A DNA stretch of 64,000 nt, taken from Woeseiaceae bacterium (GTDB lineage Bacteria; Pseudomonadota; Gammaproteobacteria; Steroidobacterales; Woeseiaceae). The stretch covers positions 29,040 to 93,039 of the forward strand of contig JANQLK010000045.1 in NCBI GenBank assembly GCA_028280615.1, given 5' to 3'. Positions 1-11,637 of the stretch are shown piece by piece (position 1 is the stretch's first letter; every line of letters starts with the position of its first letter). The translations under genes were made by a program, and so were the position numbers. The notes under the pieces were generated by a model, which saw only the letters and a program-made list of their open reading frames with translations, was not told where the DNA came from and made no database searches.

Positions 1-192
1 GACATCGCTGACGAGGACCGGGCGCTTGTTGGCAGCCTCTACACGACTGCCCGTGACGTCGCGCGCCAGGAAGGTCTGGCCGAAGCAGGCTACCGCGTCG
101 TCATGAACTGCGGCGAGGGCGCGGGCCAGTCGGTATTCCACCTGCACCTGCATCTGCTTGGCGGGCGCGGGCTGAGCTGGCCGCCGGGCTAG
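1..192 (+). CDS. HIT family protein (3' fragment)
   Basis: This is the C-terminal 63 residues of a histidine-triad (HIT) protein; the start lies left of the window. The reading frame from base 1 carries the signature [10 protein letters not shown] near the C-terminus, which is the HxHxHxx nucleotide-binding motif of the family, preceded by GAGQSVFH as in bacterial HinT-like proteins. Members hydrolyse or transfer nucleoside monophosphates from phosphoramidate or dinucleoside substrates. The gene converges on rsgA with 13 bases between the two stop codons. Substrate cannot be told from the fragment. Confidence 0.9.
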   Translation, partial: DIADEDRALVGSLYTTARDVARQEGLAEAGYRVVMNCGEGAGQSVFHLHLHLLGGRGLSWPPG

Positions 193-205
193 TTTCCTTT
201 GCCGG

Positions 206-1099
206 CTAGCGACGCCGTTCCGCGAGCTTCTCGGTCGTGATCACGACCCTGCGATAGCTCTCGTAGCGCCGCTCGTCGATCGAGCCATCGTCAACGCCGG
301 CCTTCACGGCGCAGCCGGGTTCCTGCATGTGCCGGCAGTTCGCGAACCGGCAGCGCCGGCTGGCCTCGAGGATCTCGCGAAAGCCCACCGCTGCATCCGT
401 CGACGTCACGAGAGCGGGCGCATAGTCTCGCACGCCGGGAGAGTCGATGACGTCACCGCCCGATTCGAGCGGCAGCATGATCGAGTTGACTGTCGTGTGC
501 CGCCCCTCCTGGTGTTTGTTCGAGATCGCCGCGGTCTTCTGGCGTTCGCTGCCGAGCACCCGGTTGATCAGGCTCGACTTGCCGACACCCGACTGGCCGA
601 CGAAGATCGCCGTGTGGCCACCGAGCACGGGGGCAAGCGCATCGACGCCGGCCGCCGTCTCGGCGCTCACCGTCATGACCCGGTAGCCGGCGGCTTCGTA
701 GACGCCGAGCGCGGCCGCGTCGGGCGGCTCGAGGTCCGTCTTGTTGTACACCAGAACCGCGTCAGCGCCCATGAGCTCCGCGGCGGCCAGGTAGCGGTCG
801 ACGATGAACCAGTCGGGCTTCGGCGTTGCGGCCGCCACGACGACGACGAGGTCGAGGTTGGCGGCCAGTACCTCGGGCTCACCGCGCAGGTTGGGCCGGG
901 TAAGCTCGTTGTCGCGCGCGGCGATCGCGGTGATCAGCCAATCGTCCTCGCCGTCGATCGACTCGGCGACGACCCGGTCGCCGCAGACCGGCTTGAGCCG
1001 CCGGCCCTTGATCCGGGCATCGACTTCGGCATCGTCGCCGAGACGGAGGCGCATGCGTCGGCTGAAGGTGGCAATGACCGTGGCGTTGGGGGTAGGCAT
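206..1099 (-). CDS. rsgA: Small ribosomal subunit biogenesis GTPase RsgA
   Basis: Circularly permuted GTPase that checks late 30S subunit maturation in the cytoplasm. The 297-residue product has an N-terminal OB-fold region (about 1-70), then G4 NKTD (119-122) before G1 GQSGVGKS (168-175) and G3 DSPG (219-222), the permuted order typical of the family. The C-terminal zinc knuckle is visible as C250, C255, H257 and C263. It is somewhat shorter than the E. coli protein, mainly at the N-terminus. The ATG start is 81 bases from the divergent orn start, and rsgA and orn are neighbours in many gammaproteobacteria. Confidence 0.96.
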   Translation of the reverse strand: MPTPNATVIATFSRRMRLRLGDDAEVDARIKGRRLKPVCGDRVVAESIDGEDDWLITAIAARDNELTRPNLRGEPEVLAANLDLVVVVAAATPKPDWFIVDRYLAAAELMGADAVLVYNKTDLEPPDAAALGVYEAAGYRVMTVSAETAAGVDALAPVLGGHTAIFVGQSGVGKSSLINRVLGSERQKTAAISNKHQEGRHTTVNSIMLPLESGGDVIDSPGVRDYAPALVTSTDAAVGFREILEASRRCRFANCRHMQEPGCAVKAGVDDGSIDERRYESYRRVVITTEKLAERRR

Positions 1100-1180
1100 G
1101 CGGGTAGGGTGAAGTCGAAGGTCGTCGAGTATGCCCGCGCCGGTGGAGCGCTGTACAGCGGCTCAAGTTACACTAGCGGC

Positions 1181-1741
1181 ATGGACAAGAGCAGCAATCT
1201 GATCTGGATCGATCTCGAAATGACCGGGCTCGACACGGTCAGCGACACGATCATCGAGATCGCCACAATCGTCACGGACAAGCACCTCAACGAGTTGGCC
1301 GAAGGGCCCGTCATCGCCATCGGGCAGGATCGAGATACGATGGACGCGATGGACGACTGGAATACGCGCCAGCACGCCGAAAGCGGCCTGACGGCGAGAG
1401 TGCTCGACAGTTCGACGACGCTCGCGGAGGCCGAGTCTGCGACACTCGAGTTTCTTGCCGGGTGGACCGAGCCCGGCAGTTCACCGATGGCCGGCAACAG
1501 CATCTGCCAGGACCGCCGATTCCTGGCTCGCGAAATGCCGGAGCTCGAGCGCTACTTTCACTATCGCAACCTCGACGTCAGCGCCCTGAAGATTGTTGCG
1601 GAGATGTGGGCGCCGACCGTGGCATCCGGATTCCGCAAGGCGTCGACTCACCGTGCGCTGGCCGACATTCGCGACTCCATCGGTGAGCTGGCATGGTATC
1701 GCGACCATCTTCTGAGCCCGGCCGCGCTCGCCGTGGATTAG
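1181..1741 (+). CDS. orn: Oligoribonuclease
   Basis: 3'-5' exoribonuclease that degrades di- to pentaribonucleotides (including pGpG from c-di-GMP breakdown) to mononucleotides. The 186-residue product starts [17 protein letters not shown], with the first DEDD acidic pair as D11 and E13, and ends with the [14 protein letters not shown] segment carrying the catalytic His and last Asp of DEDDh exonucleases. Length matches the family (about 180). The frame is open far upstream, but homology and the divergent arrangement with rsgA fix this ATG. The stop TAG shares its last base with the GTG proposed for the next gene. Confidence 0.96.
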   Translation: MDKSSNLIWIDLEMTGLDTVSDTIIEIATIVTDKHLNELAEGPVIAIGQDRDTMDAMDDWNTRQHAESGLTARVLDSSTTLAEAESATLEFLAGWTEPGSSPMAGNSICQDRRFLAREMPELERYFHYRNLDVSALKIVAEMWAPTVASGFRKASTHRALADIRDSIGELAWYRDHLLSPAALAVD

Positions 1742-2346
1742 TGGGCCGCTCACCGCCCACGGCTCCGGCAGCCCGGCGTAACTCCGGTGCTATCCTGGGC
1801 GTACTCGAGCGTGAGTTCGCCCGGTCGAAAGCCGTGCTGGAGATCGGCTCCGGGACCGGTGAGCACGCCGTGATCATGGCGGCATCGCTTACCCACCTGA
1901 GCTGGCAAGCAACCGATCTTGGCGAGCGTCTGCCGGGCATCCGCCTGCAGATCGAGGCGGCAGGTAGCCGGGACATGCCGGCGCCGATTGTCCTCGACGT
2001 CACGCGCAGGCCCGAGCCGGGGCGCTACGACGGTGTCTTCACGGCCAATACGCTGCACATCGTCGATGAAGCGGGCGTCGAGGGGTTGGTCGCCCACGCC
2101 GCCGCGGCGCTCGTGCCGGGCGGACGCTTTTGTTGCTACGGGCCGTTCAGGCGCGACGGCGATTTCAGCACCCCGAGCAATGCAAGGTTCGATGCTTCGC
2201 TAAGGGCAGGAGGCGTTGGCATGGGTATCCGGGACCTGGAGACCGTCGATGCTCTGTGCGATCGGGCAGGGCTCGGCCACCTGCGGACATATGCCATGCC
2301 CGCCAACAATCTCCTCGTCGTCTGGGAGAAGATGAATGCGGGCTAG
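1741..2346 (+). CDS. DUF938 family SAM-dependent methyltransferase
   Basis: Predicted class I methyltransferase of the DUF938 family; substrate unknown. The SAM-binding motif I is VLEIGSGTGEHA near residue 30, followed by a VFTANTLHIVD segment (motif IV region) and GGRFCCYGPFR, the usual DUF938 landmarks. I chose the GTG overlapping the orn stop (TAGTG), giving 201 residues; an in-frame start 48 bases upstream inside orn would add 16 residues that look like read-through. The overlap suggests co-transcription with orn. The stop overlaps the next gene by 11 bases. Confidence 0.85.
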   Translation: MGRSPPTAPAARRNSGAILGVLEREFARSKAVLEIGSGTGEHAVIMAASLTHLSWQATDLGERLPGIRLQIEAAGSRDMPAPIVLDVTRRPEPGRYDGVFTANTLHIVDEAGVEGLVAHAAAALVPGGRFCCYGPFRRDGDFSTPSNARFDASLRAGGVGMGIRDLETVDALCDRAGLGHLRTYAMPANNLLVVWEKMNAG

Positions 2347-2734
2347 CAGCACCGTGACGCACACCGGCGGCTGCCATTGCGGGCGGGTTCGCTTTGAAGT
2401 CGACGCCCCGGCCAGAATCGTCGCGGAGGAATGCAATTGCAGCATCTGCAGCAAGTCGGGTTACCTGCACCTGATTGCGCCGCTGAAGAACTTTCGACTG
2501 CTCGCCGGCGCCGATGCTATCGAGACCTACACATTCAATACAGGCGTCGCCCGGCATACGTTCTGCCGCCGCTGCGGTGTCAAGTCGTTCTACACACCGC
2601 GCTCTCACCCCGACGGTGTCAGCGTGAACGTCCGCTGCCTGGACTCGCAAACGGTCCAATCCGTCGCAACGAGAGCCTTCGACGGTCAGAACTGGGAACT
2701 GAACGCCTCCAAACTGTCGCCAATAAGCGACTGA
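2336..2734 (+). CDS. GFA/CENP-V family zinc-binding protein
   Basis: Small (132 residue) protein of the glutathione-dependent formaldehyde-activating enzyme (GFA) family. The zinc ligands are arranged as expected: GGCHCGRVRFE near residue 13, CNCSIC near 34 and FCRRCGVKSFYTPRS near 77. Only some family members act on S-hydroxymethylglutathione, so the reaction here is undefined. The start overlaps the end of the DUF938 gene, implying translational coupling; a GTG six codons later is a possible alternative start. No formaldehyde dehydrogenase gene lies nearby. Confidence 0.85.
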   Translation: MRASSTVTHTGGCHCGRVRFEVDAPARIVAEECNCSICSKSGYLHLIAPLKNFRLLAGADAIETYTFNTGVARHTFCRRCGVKSFYTPRSHPDGVSVNVRCLDSQTVQSVATRAFDGQNWELNASKLSPISD

Positions 2735-2814
2735 TTTAACTACCGTTTGGGTGGAACATCGGGGCGACATAACCTATAGTGGCGGGTTTTCAAGCTGAGA
2801 CGATCGGATACGCG

Positions 2815-3495
2815 ATGTTGAGCACCCACGGCGCGCGATGGCTTTTCGCGATGGCGCTTTTCCTTGTATTCCCGCAACCGGCAAGCGGCCAGGCTGCATG
2901 GGTTAGTGACCAGTTCGAGATCACGCTCCGGACCGGCCCCAGCACGAGCAACGCCATCGAACGGATGCTGGCGAGCGGTACCCAGGTCGAGGTGCTCGAG
3001 CGTGACGCGGCCTCTGGGTACGCGCGCGTGCGCACGTCGGCAGGCACGGAAGGTTGGGTCCTGATCCGTTATCTGATGTCCGAGCCCAGCGCCCGCGAGC
3101 AGCTGCGTGCCCTGACCGGACAGCTGAACGACGCGACGTCAGAAGGGGCGACGCTCGAATCGCAGCTGGCCAGCGTACGCGGCGAACTCAACGAGGCGCA
3201 GCTTCGCGTTGGCGAACTCGAACGGGAGAAGGCGACGCTCGAACGGGATCTCGACGAGATACGGCGGACGGCGGCGGATACGCTGGGCGTCAACCAGCGA
3301 AACCAGTCGCTTCGCCAGGAGCTAAGCGATGCCGAGATACGCATCGACACGCTCGAACACGAGAACCGCGGCCTGCGAAGCGAGACGCGACATCTCTGGA
3401 TCGGGACGGGCGCCGTCAGCGTCGTCGTCGGTATCATTTTAGGCCTCTGGCTGCCGCGTATTCGCGTGCAGAAGCGTCGCTACGACAGGTTTTAG
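2815..3495 (+). CDS. TIGR04211-type SH3-domain, coiled-coil, membrane-anchored protein
   Basis: 226-residue envelope protein: signal peptide (about 1-25), bacterial SH3 domain (about 27-85, with LRTGPSTSNAIERML and GWVLIRYL), a long coiled coil (about 90-190, rich in Leu/Glu/Arg heptads), one membrane helix (WIGTGAVSVVVGIILGLWLP) and a short basic tail. This architecture matches the TIGR04211 family (YgiM-like), whose role is not settled; SH3 domains of this type usually bind peptidoglycan or proteins in the periplasm. I prefer the ATG before LSTHGARW because it gives a clean signal peptide; an upstream in-frame start would add 12 residues. Confidence 0.85.
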   Translation: MLSTHGARWLFAMALFLVFPQPASGQAAWVSDQFEITLRTGPSTSNAIERMLASGTQVEVLERDAASGYARVRTSAGTEGWVLIRYLMSEPSAREQLRALTGQLNDATSEGATLESQLASVRGELNEAQLRVGELEREKATLERDLDEIRRTAADTLGVNQRNQSLRQELSDAEIRIDTLEHENRGLRSETRHLWIGTGAVSVVVGIILGLWLPRIRVQKRRYDRF

Positions 3496-3527
3496 GCGCC
3501 GCGGCTACGACGCGACGGCGGGGCGCG

Positions 3528-5891
<2,364 letters not shown>

Positions 5892-5937
5892 GTTGTGCTC
5901 CCTTGAGGTTCCCAGCCCGGACGTGGACAATCGTCGC

Positions 5938-6762
5938 ATGGACGAGCGAATGGTTTTCTTTATATCCGACCAGACTGGCGTGACGGCCGAGACGCTCGGG
6001 CACAGCCTGTTAACGCAGTTCAATGGGCAGGATTTTCGGCAAGTGACTTTGCCATTTATAGATTCCGAAGACAAGGCGAGGGAGGCCGTCGCTCGGATCA
6101 ATCGCTCTGCCGTTGACGAGACGCACCGCCCGATCGTCTTTTCGACGCTCGTGCAGGACGAGCTGCGGCGGATTATCCGCAGTGTCGACGGACTGCATCT
6201 CGATATATTCGACGCCTTCCTGGCGGAACTCGGCGAGGAACTCGACCAAGAGCCGACCAATGAGCCGGGCCGGGCCCACGGCATGCGCGACATCGATGCC
6301 TACATGAAGCGCATCGAGGCCACCAATTTCGCGCTCGCAAACGACGATGGCGGCGTCAGCCGAAACTACTCGGTCGCCGACGTGATCCTCGTCGGCGTGT
6401 CGCGGTCGGGAAAGACGCCGACCTGCCTGTATCTGGCGATGCAGTACGGCGTCTACGCGGCGAACTATCCGCTCACCGAGGAGGAATTCGAGAGCGGAAT
6501 CTTGCCGAAGGTACTCGCTGAACATAAGCACAAGCTGTTCGGGCTGACGATCGCGCCGGACCGGCTGCGGCAGATTCGCAAGGAGCGGCGCTCGGTGGGC
6601 CGGTATTCGACGGCTCAACAGGTCCGTTTCGAGCTCAGAGAAGCGGAAAAACTGTTCAAACGATTCGGCATTCCGTACGTCGACACGACGGAGTTCTCAA
6701 TCGAGGAGATTGCCAGCCGAATACTCGATAGTACCGGTGTAGAACGTCGAGTTCGACCCTGA
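5938..6762 (+). CDS. ppsR: PEP synthase regulatory protein (bifunctional kinase/pyrophosphorylase, DUF299)
   Basis: Controls PpsA by ADP-dependent phosphorylation of its active-site threonine and by phosphate-dependent dephosphorylation. The 274-residue protein starts [19 protein letters not shown], the family's typical N-terminus, and carries the P-loop GVSRSGKT at about 153-160, followed by [11 protein letters not shown]. The partner ppsA is transcribed divergently from the same 46-base gap, the arrangement seen in many proteobacteria. The target Thr next to the PpsA catalytic His is present (GGRTCHAA), so the pair looks functional. Confidence 0.95.
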   Translation: MDERMVFFISDQTGVTAETLGHSLLTQFNGQDFRQVTLPFIDSEDKAREAVARINRSAVDETHRPIVFSTLVQDELRRIIRSVDGLHLDIFDAFLAELGEELDQEPTNEPGRAHGMRDIDAYMKRIEATNFALANDDGGVSRNYSVADVILVGVSRSGKTPTCLYLAMQYGVYAANYPLTEEEFESGILPKVLAEHKHKLFGLTIAPDRLRQIRKERRSVGRYSTAQQVRFELREAEKLFKRFGIPYVDTTEFSIEEIASRILDSTGVERRVRP

Positions 6763-6794
6763 TTTCCACGCCGGGTTGCTGCTATATTGGCGGC

Positions 6795-7256
6795 ATGTTG
6801 CTCGATTCCAGACTGGTTCCGGAGACCATAATCAAGCCGCGAAGCTTCGTCGGCCTGATGTCGGTTTATGAGAGCAACTACCTGAGGCTTCTGCACCTCG
6901 TTCCCGACCTGGAGCGGCTCGACGGTTGCTACCGCTCCCGGGTCGCCGGCGACTGTGATCTGCACCTCGAAATCCTCGAGCGCAGCCGCTACACGGTCAC
7001 TCTGGCGCTGACCTATTACTTCGAGACCGGCCAGGGCAAAGTGGCGGACCCGGATCTCATGGTCCGGGCCTATCTCGACGGCCGGCTGGCCGAGGCGATG
7101 AATTTCGGCAATGTCGACGGCGAGCACCGGCACGCCGAGCTCAGGCGCCTCGTCAAGACCGAGCGACGCGAGCTCGACGCGCGCTGGACGCGCAACATGG
7201 TGCTGAACAAGTGGCTGGACTACCTGATCGAACAAGGCCACCTGATCCTCGATTGA
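6795..7256 (+). CDS. DUF1249 family protein (YqiB-like)
   Basis: 153-residue soluble protein of the DUF1249/YqiB family, function unknown. Family landmarks are the N-terminal YESNYLRLLHLVPDL segment, the central LTYYFETGQGKVADPDLMVRAYLD, which is highly conserved, and the C-terminal LNKWLDYLIEQGHLI. Length is normal for the family. It follows ppsR on the same strand with a 32-base gap, so co-transcription is possible, but nothing links it to PEP metabolism. Confidence 0.85.
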   Translation: MLLDSRLVPETIIKPRSFVGLMSVYESNYLRLLHLVPDLERLDGCYRSRVAGDCDLHLEILERSRYTVTLALTYYFETGQGKVADPDLMVRAYLDGRLAEAMNFGNVDGEHRHAELRRLVKTERRELDARWTRNMVLNKWLDYLIEQGHLILD

Positions 7257-7437
7257 GCACCCCCGGATGCAGCCGCCGGCGCTTCCCGGCCCACACAGCC
7301 CCGTTCTTCAGACGGGCTCTGCTGTCCCCGAAACTGTCGATTCGGTCAGCGATTATCGAGCCGGTCGCTGAGATTATTCTGTTAATCGGCCCGGCGGTTA
7401 TGGGTCCTCGAGTCGGATTATGTAAAGGAACACGGTC

Positions 7438-8469
7438 TTGGCGAGCCTTACGGCCATTTTCGGAAACGCGCAGGCGGATGAGGGCGACAGCGAAAAGCTG
7501 CTCGAGCTCTACTGGAATCGCGCCGAACTCAAGAAGGAGTTCGCAGCGCTGCGGGACGAGACCTTCAGCCTCCAGAAACGCATCGAGGAGCAGGAAGGCG
7601 ACAAGGCACGGCTGACGCAGAAGTACGAGCAGCTGGAGAGCCTGTTGCTCGATCCCGACTGGGCGCACAGCGTGATCGTGCACTACCAGCTGCGCGCTCT
7701 CAACGCGAGCCTCAAACGAAAGGTCGCGCGGTTTGCGGAACGGCTCAAACAGCAGCGCGAAAAGCGCGAACATAGCCGTCTGCTCAGCGTCTGGGAAGAC
7801 CGAAACAACGCCGAGAAGGAGCAGATTGCGGCCAGCATCGGCGAGCAGCGCATGCAAGTACAACTGCTCGAGGATCAGCTACAGCAGGTTCGCCAGCGCT
7901 ATTCGGCCATGGGTGCGATCGCGCGCTTCTTCAGGAAACGTGCCGTCACACGCGAGCTGGATGCCATCGTTGGCACGATCGAGTCTCACCAGGCCAGGGA
8001 AAAAGAGTTGATCGGCGAAATCGAGGAAGTCGAGCGCCGCGAGGCGCCGGATACTCAGGGCCTTACGGTCAGCCAGAAGCGATCAATCAACTTCATGATT
8101 CTCTCCTTCGTGCAGCATGTCTATCTGCATTTCGAGGAAGGCAACCTGGCCATGCTCGCGAAGGAAGCCGGCGACAAGAGCGTCGGCGCGATCAAGTACG
8201 GCAGCAAACGCGAGTGCGATGCACTACTGAAGCACCTTGCAGCGAGCGCCGGGTCGTTCGACGGCGTGGGCAGCTTCGCGGACGCGCTGCAGGTGAGGGC
8301 AAAGCTGTTGAGCGAAAAGGCCAAATTCCGCAGCGACGACGAGGCGTTGCCGATCGCATCGTCGGTGGCCACGGTCTACCGTATTCACGACAACCGACTG
8401 GTCGACGAGCAGCCTGGCAATTTGTTCGGCGAGAACTACTGGGGTATCGGCGACGCGGTAAGCAACTAG
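7438..8469 (+). CDS. Conserved-looking coiled-coil protein of unknown function
   Basis: 343 residues, no recognised family. There is no signal peptide or membrane helix. Residues about 18-215 are predominantly charged heptad-like sequence (RIEEQEGDKARL, LEDQLQQVRQRY, EKELIGEIEEVE), typical of long coiled coils; about 215-343 looks globular, with KRSINFMILSFVQHVYLHFE and a C-terminal GNLFGENYWGIGD. The start is TTG, supported by AAAGGA nine bases upstream; no ATG fits better. Codon use resembles the neighbours. Its stop TAG overlaps the stop of the convergent downstream gene. Confidence 0.75.
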   Translation: MASLTAIFGNAQADEGDSEKLLELYWNRAELKKEFAALRDETFSLQKRIEEQEGDKARLTQKYEQLESLLLDPDWAHSVIVHYQLRALNASLKRKVARFAERLKQQREKREHSRLLSVWEDRNNAEKEQIAASIGEQRMQVQLLEDQLQQVRQRYSAMGAIARFFRKRAVTRELDAIVGTIESHQAREKELIGEIEEVERREAPDTQGLTVSQKRSINFMILSFVQHVYLHFEEGNLAMLAKEAGDKSVGAIKYGSKRECDALLKHLAASAGSFDGVGSFADALQVRAKLLSEKAKFRSDDEALPIASSVATVYRIHDNRLVDEQPGNLFGENYWGIGDAVSN

Positions 8470-8975
8470 ATGTCGGTGCGGAACATCTGCCTTCGGTAAC
8501 GCAGGGTTTCTTCCTCGGATACGCCCGGCAGGTCGGCGTCCAGCGCCGGCAGTTCCGCATCGTCACTTTCCGCGGCCGGCTCGGCCGGAGCGGGCGGCGG
8601 GGCCAGCTCGGCAATCGACTTCGCATCGGAAGCCGTGGCGGGCTGCAATTCATCGAGCTCCGCCGCCGAGTAGCTCTCGTCGAAAATCTGCTTGAGGATC
8701 GCGTTGGCCCGCGGCGCTATCGCAGGTGTGGAGAAACGCCGCGCGAGGCGCTGTTCGCTGGCGATGGATTCGATGACGACCGAGGGCGACAGGCCGTGGT
8801 CGGTGACCGCAATGGTCAGGTCGGGGTTGGTGATGTCCAGCTTGCGAACTTCGAGGGTGTCGGGCTGTTTGGCCGCTTTGTCACACGGCAGGCTGGTGGC
8901 GGCGAGCAGCGGGGCGCAATAGAAGCTCAGCAGCAGGGCCGCTGCCGAGGCGCCGATCAAGCCGACGTTGTTCAT
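8466..8975 (-). CDS. Putative exported protein of unknown function
   Basis: 169 residues from the ATG before NNVGLIGASAAALLLSF. Residues 1-26 form a signal peptide ending in a plausible LLAATS cleavage region. The mature part is Ala/Pro/Glu-rich towards the C-terminus (PPPAPAEPAAESDDAEL), suggesting a disordered tail that ends in EETLRYRRQMFRTDI. I do not recognise a family. An upstream in-frame TTG would add 16 residues and bury the signal peptide, so it was not used. It lies 103 bases downstream of prc on the same strand. Confidence 0.6.
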   Translation of the reverse strand: MNNVGLIGASAAALLLSFYCAPLLAATSLPCDKAAKQPDTLEVRKLDITNPDLTIAVTDHGLSPSVVIESIASEQRLARRFSTPAIAPRANAILKQIFDESYSAAELDELQPATASDAKSIAELAPPPAPAEPAAESDDAELPALDADLPGVSEEETLRYRRQMFRTDI

Positions 8976-9078
8976 CGCTTTTGCCGTTTCCTGCAAGGTT
9001 TGTCCTCGTCCTGGAATCGCCAAGTGTTATAGCCGAGTATAACACTCGGCGAGCCGTCTGCAATATGCCGCTGAAAAT

Positions 9079-11205
9079 TTACCGCAGGGGCAAGTTTTGT
9101 GCCGTTCTCGCCGGCGACGCGTCAACTTCCCGCATCTCCGCCATGTCCCGGACGATACCCGCGGCCTGGTCGAGCAGCACGTCCGGCAGGTCGTCTTCGT
9201 TTACGTCCTCGAGACTCTCCACGGGATCCAGGTTCAGCGACTTGCGACGCTCGTTCTCACGCTCGAGACGGCGCAGCATTTCGTTTTCGCGCTCGGCCTT
9301 TCGGGTTTCGATGTTCAGGGCAACCGTGTTTCGCGACCGGGCTTCCTCGTAATCGCGAATGCCGCCAATGAGCCACTGGTAGTTCGGGTCGAGTTCCGAG
9401 CGTTCGGTGTGGCTCACGGTCAGCGACTGTATGGTGTCGTCGAGCGGGGCGCCGGCGCGGAACCGGGTCGTCTGGATCGTGTCCCAGGGCAGCGCGCTGT
9501 CACGAACGCTTTCGCCGATCTGCTCGGCATCGATTGCGGACGGCAGGGCGATGTCCGGGTCGACGCCTCGATGCTGCGTGCTCTCCCCTGTGACCCGGTA
9601 ATACTTGCCGATCGTCAGCGTGAGCTGGCCCAGGCCCTTGTCGCCGGCGAGCTCCGGGCTCATGTACTGATCGAGGGAGTACAGGTTCTGGACCGTGCCT
9701 TTGCCGAAGGTCTGCTGACCGATGATCACGCCGCGGCGATAGTCCTGGATCGCGGCTGCGAAAATCTCCGACGCGGAGGCGCTGAAGCGGTCGACGAGTA
9801 CTGCAAGCGGCCCGTCGTAGGCGACGCGGGCGACCGGGTCCGGATCGTCCAGGCGGCTGATTCTGCCGTTCGAATTCCTCAGCTGTACGACCGGTCCGTT
9901 GTCGATGAACAGGCCGGACAGCGCGGTCGCCTCGGTGAGGTGGCCGCCGCCATTGCCGCGCAGGTCCATGATCAAACCGTCGATACCGTCGTCTTCGAGT
10001 TCGCCGATCAGGCGCTTGACGTCACGGGTCGTGCTCGTGAAGTCCTTGTCGCCGCTCGACAGCGCCCGGTAGTCGCGATAGAAAGAAGGCACTTCGATGA
10101 CACCGATCCGCCACTCGCGACCCTCGTGCGGTACCGTCACGATGTCGCTCTTCGCCGCCTGCTCCTCGAGCTTGACCTGGCCTCGCGTGAGCGCGATGAC
10201 GTTCTCGCCGCTGCCGGGCATTGCATCCGCCGGGATTACCTGCAGACGGACGATCGAATCGGCAGGCCCGCGAATCAGGTCGACCACGTCGTCGAGGCGC
10301 CAGCCGACCACGTCGACGATCTCGCCGTCCTCGCCCTGCGCCACGCCGGTGATCAGATCATTGGCCTTGAGGCTGCCGTCGATATCCGCGGGGCCGCCCG
10401 GAATGATGTTGATGATCTTGACGTAATCGTCGTCGGGCTGCAGCGATGCGCCGATGCCGAAATACGATAGGCTCATCTGGATGCGATATTCTTCGGAATT
10501 GCGCGGCGACAGGTAGCTCGAGTGCGGATCGAGCGTGTGCGCGAACGCGTTCATGAAGCCTTCGAACACGTCGTCGGAGTTCACCTGCTCCATGCGCCTG
10601 AGCAGCCGCTTGTAGCGCTTTTCGAGAATCTCACGTGTCTCGTCCCAGGTCTTGTCATTCAGGACGTGCCGGAGCGCATCGTTCTTGACACGTTTGCGCC
10701 AGATCTCGTCGAGTTGCTCGCTCGACTCTGCCCATGGGGCTTCGCTGCGATCGAACTGAAAGGACTCGTCAATCGTGAAGTCCGGCTCGATATTGAGCAT
10801 CGTCAGCGCGTGCTCGTAGCGCTCGCGGACGCGGGTACGGTAGACCTGAAACATGTCGTACACCGGATCGAGCGGTTTGTTCTTGACGAAATCGTCGAGC
10901 TGGTCGCGGTACTGGTCGAAGTAGGCGACGTCGCCCGCCAGCAGATACATGCGGTTGCCATCCAGCGACTCGATGTAACGGTCGAGAACCCGCGATGACA
11001 GGTCGTCGTCGACCGCGACGTGGTTGTAGTGCGAGCGCTGAATAAACTGCGTAACCATCTGACCGATTTCTTCGTGCCGGCGTTCTGGCGCCAGCGGTTC
11101 GTCAGAGCGGATGTCCTCGGTGGCAGCGAACGCCGGGACGGCGGCGAGTGCGGCCAGCAGCAGGCCGGGGATCCATTTGCGGTGACGATTCGGGATAGTT
11201 CTCAA
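9079..11205 (-). CDS. prc: Tail-specific (C-terminal processing) protease Prc
   Basis: Periplasmic serine protease of family S41A that degrades or trims proteins from the C-terminus, including SsrA-tagged exported proteins and, in E. coli, the murein hydrolase MepS. The 708-residue product has a signal peptide (1-28), an N-terminal Prc domain, a PDZ domain (about 240-325) and a C-terminal protease core. The catalytic dyad aligns as S477 in RFSASASEIFAAA and K502 in TFGKGTVQ, 25 residues apart as in E. coli Prc. The start is TTG with GGAG eight bases upstream. A tmRNA/SmpB pair is in the same window. Confidence 0.95.
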   Translation of the reverse strand: MRTIPNRHRKWIPGLLLAALAAVPAFAATEDIRSDEPLAPERRHEEIGQMVTQFIQRSHYNHVAVDDDLSSRVLDRYIESLDGNRMYLLAGDVAYFDQYRDQLDDFVKNKPLDPVYDMFQVYRTRVRERYEHALTMLNIEPDFTIDESFQFDRSEAPWAESSEQLDEIWRKRVKNDALRHVLNDKTWDETREILEKRYKRLLRRMEQVNSDDVFEGFMNAFAHTLDPHSSYLSPRNSEEYRIQMSLSYFGIGASLQPDDDYVKIINIIPGGPADIDGSLKANDLITGVAQGEDGEIVDVVGWRLDDVVDLIRGPADSIVRLQVIPADAMPGSGENVIALTRGQVKLEEQAAKSDIVTVPHEGREWRIGVIEVPSFYRDYRALSSGDKDFTSTTRDVKRLIGELEDDGIDGLIMDLRGNGGGHLTEATALSGLFIDNGPVVQLRNSNGRISRLDDPDPVARVAYDGPLAVLVDRFSASASEIFAAAIQDYRRGVIIGQQTFGKGTVQNLYSLDQYMSPELAGDKGLGQLTLTIGKYYRVTGESTQHRGVDPDIALPSAIDAEQIGESVRDSALPWDTIQTTRFRAGAPLDDTIQSLTVSHTERSELDPNYQWLIGGIRDYEEARSRNTVALNIETRKAERENEMLRRLERENERRKSLNLDPVESLEDVNEDDLPDVLLDQAAGIVRDMAEMREVDASPARTAQNLPLR

Positions 11206-11347
11206 CGCTCAAACTCCATGTATGACCGACCCTGTTTTCGCGCGGGTAAGTGGGCTAGGCTAGATGCGGACGGCGCTCGATTCAAGGGCGCCGGGCACAA
11301 AGCACCACGATGAGTGCTCATTCTTAAACCGTTTCGGAAATTCCTGT

Positions 11348-11632
11348 ATGCGGCCTCTCATGGTGATCAACGGCATCCTGCTCGGATCCGCCTTGTCCAT
11401 TGCGGTCTCGCTCGGCCTCGTGCTGATCGTGTTCCTCGTCATCGGTGACGAGCACCCACGGGTGCGGCAGGAAAGCGGCTTGTTGCTCGAGAGCATGTTC
11501 ATGTTCCTCGGTATGACCATAATATCGGCTGCGAGTTTCTACACGCTGGCGAAAACACATCCACGGCGGCACGTCGCACAGGCCCTGATGTGGCTCGGCC
11601 TCGCTGCGCTGGTCTGGTACTACTGGCCCTGA
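11348..11632 (+). CDS. Small membrane protein of unknown function
   Basis: 94 residues with three likely membrane helices: about 3-28 (LMVINGILLGSALSIAVSL), 42-62 (SMFMFLGMTIISAASFYTL) and 75-93 (LMWLGLAALVWYYW). No family recognised. The ATG before RPLMVINGILL has a GGA-containing purine stretch upstream; a longer in-frame version from 11264 would prepend a polar segment unlike the rest. It is isolated, divergent from prc and convergent with the YkvA-like gene. Confidence 0.6.
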   Translation: MRPLMVINGILLGSALSIAVSLGLVLIVFLVIGDEHPRVRQESGLLLESMFMFLGMTIISAASFYTLAKTHPRRHVAQALMWLGLAALVWYYWP

Positions 11633-11637
11633 GGCGC

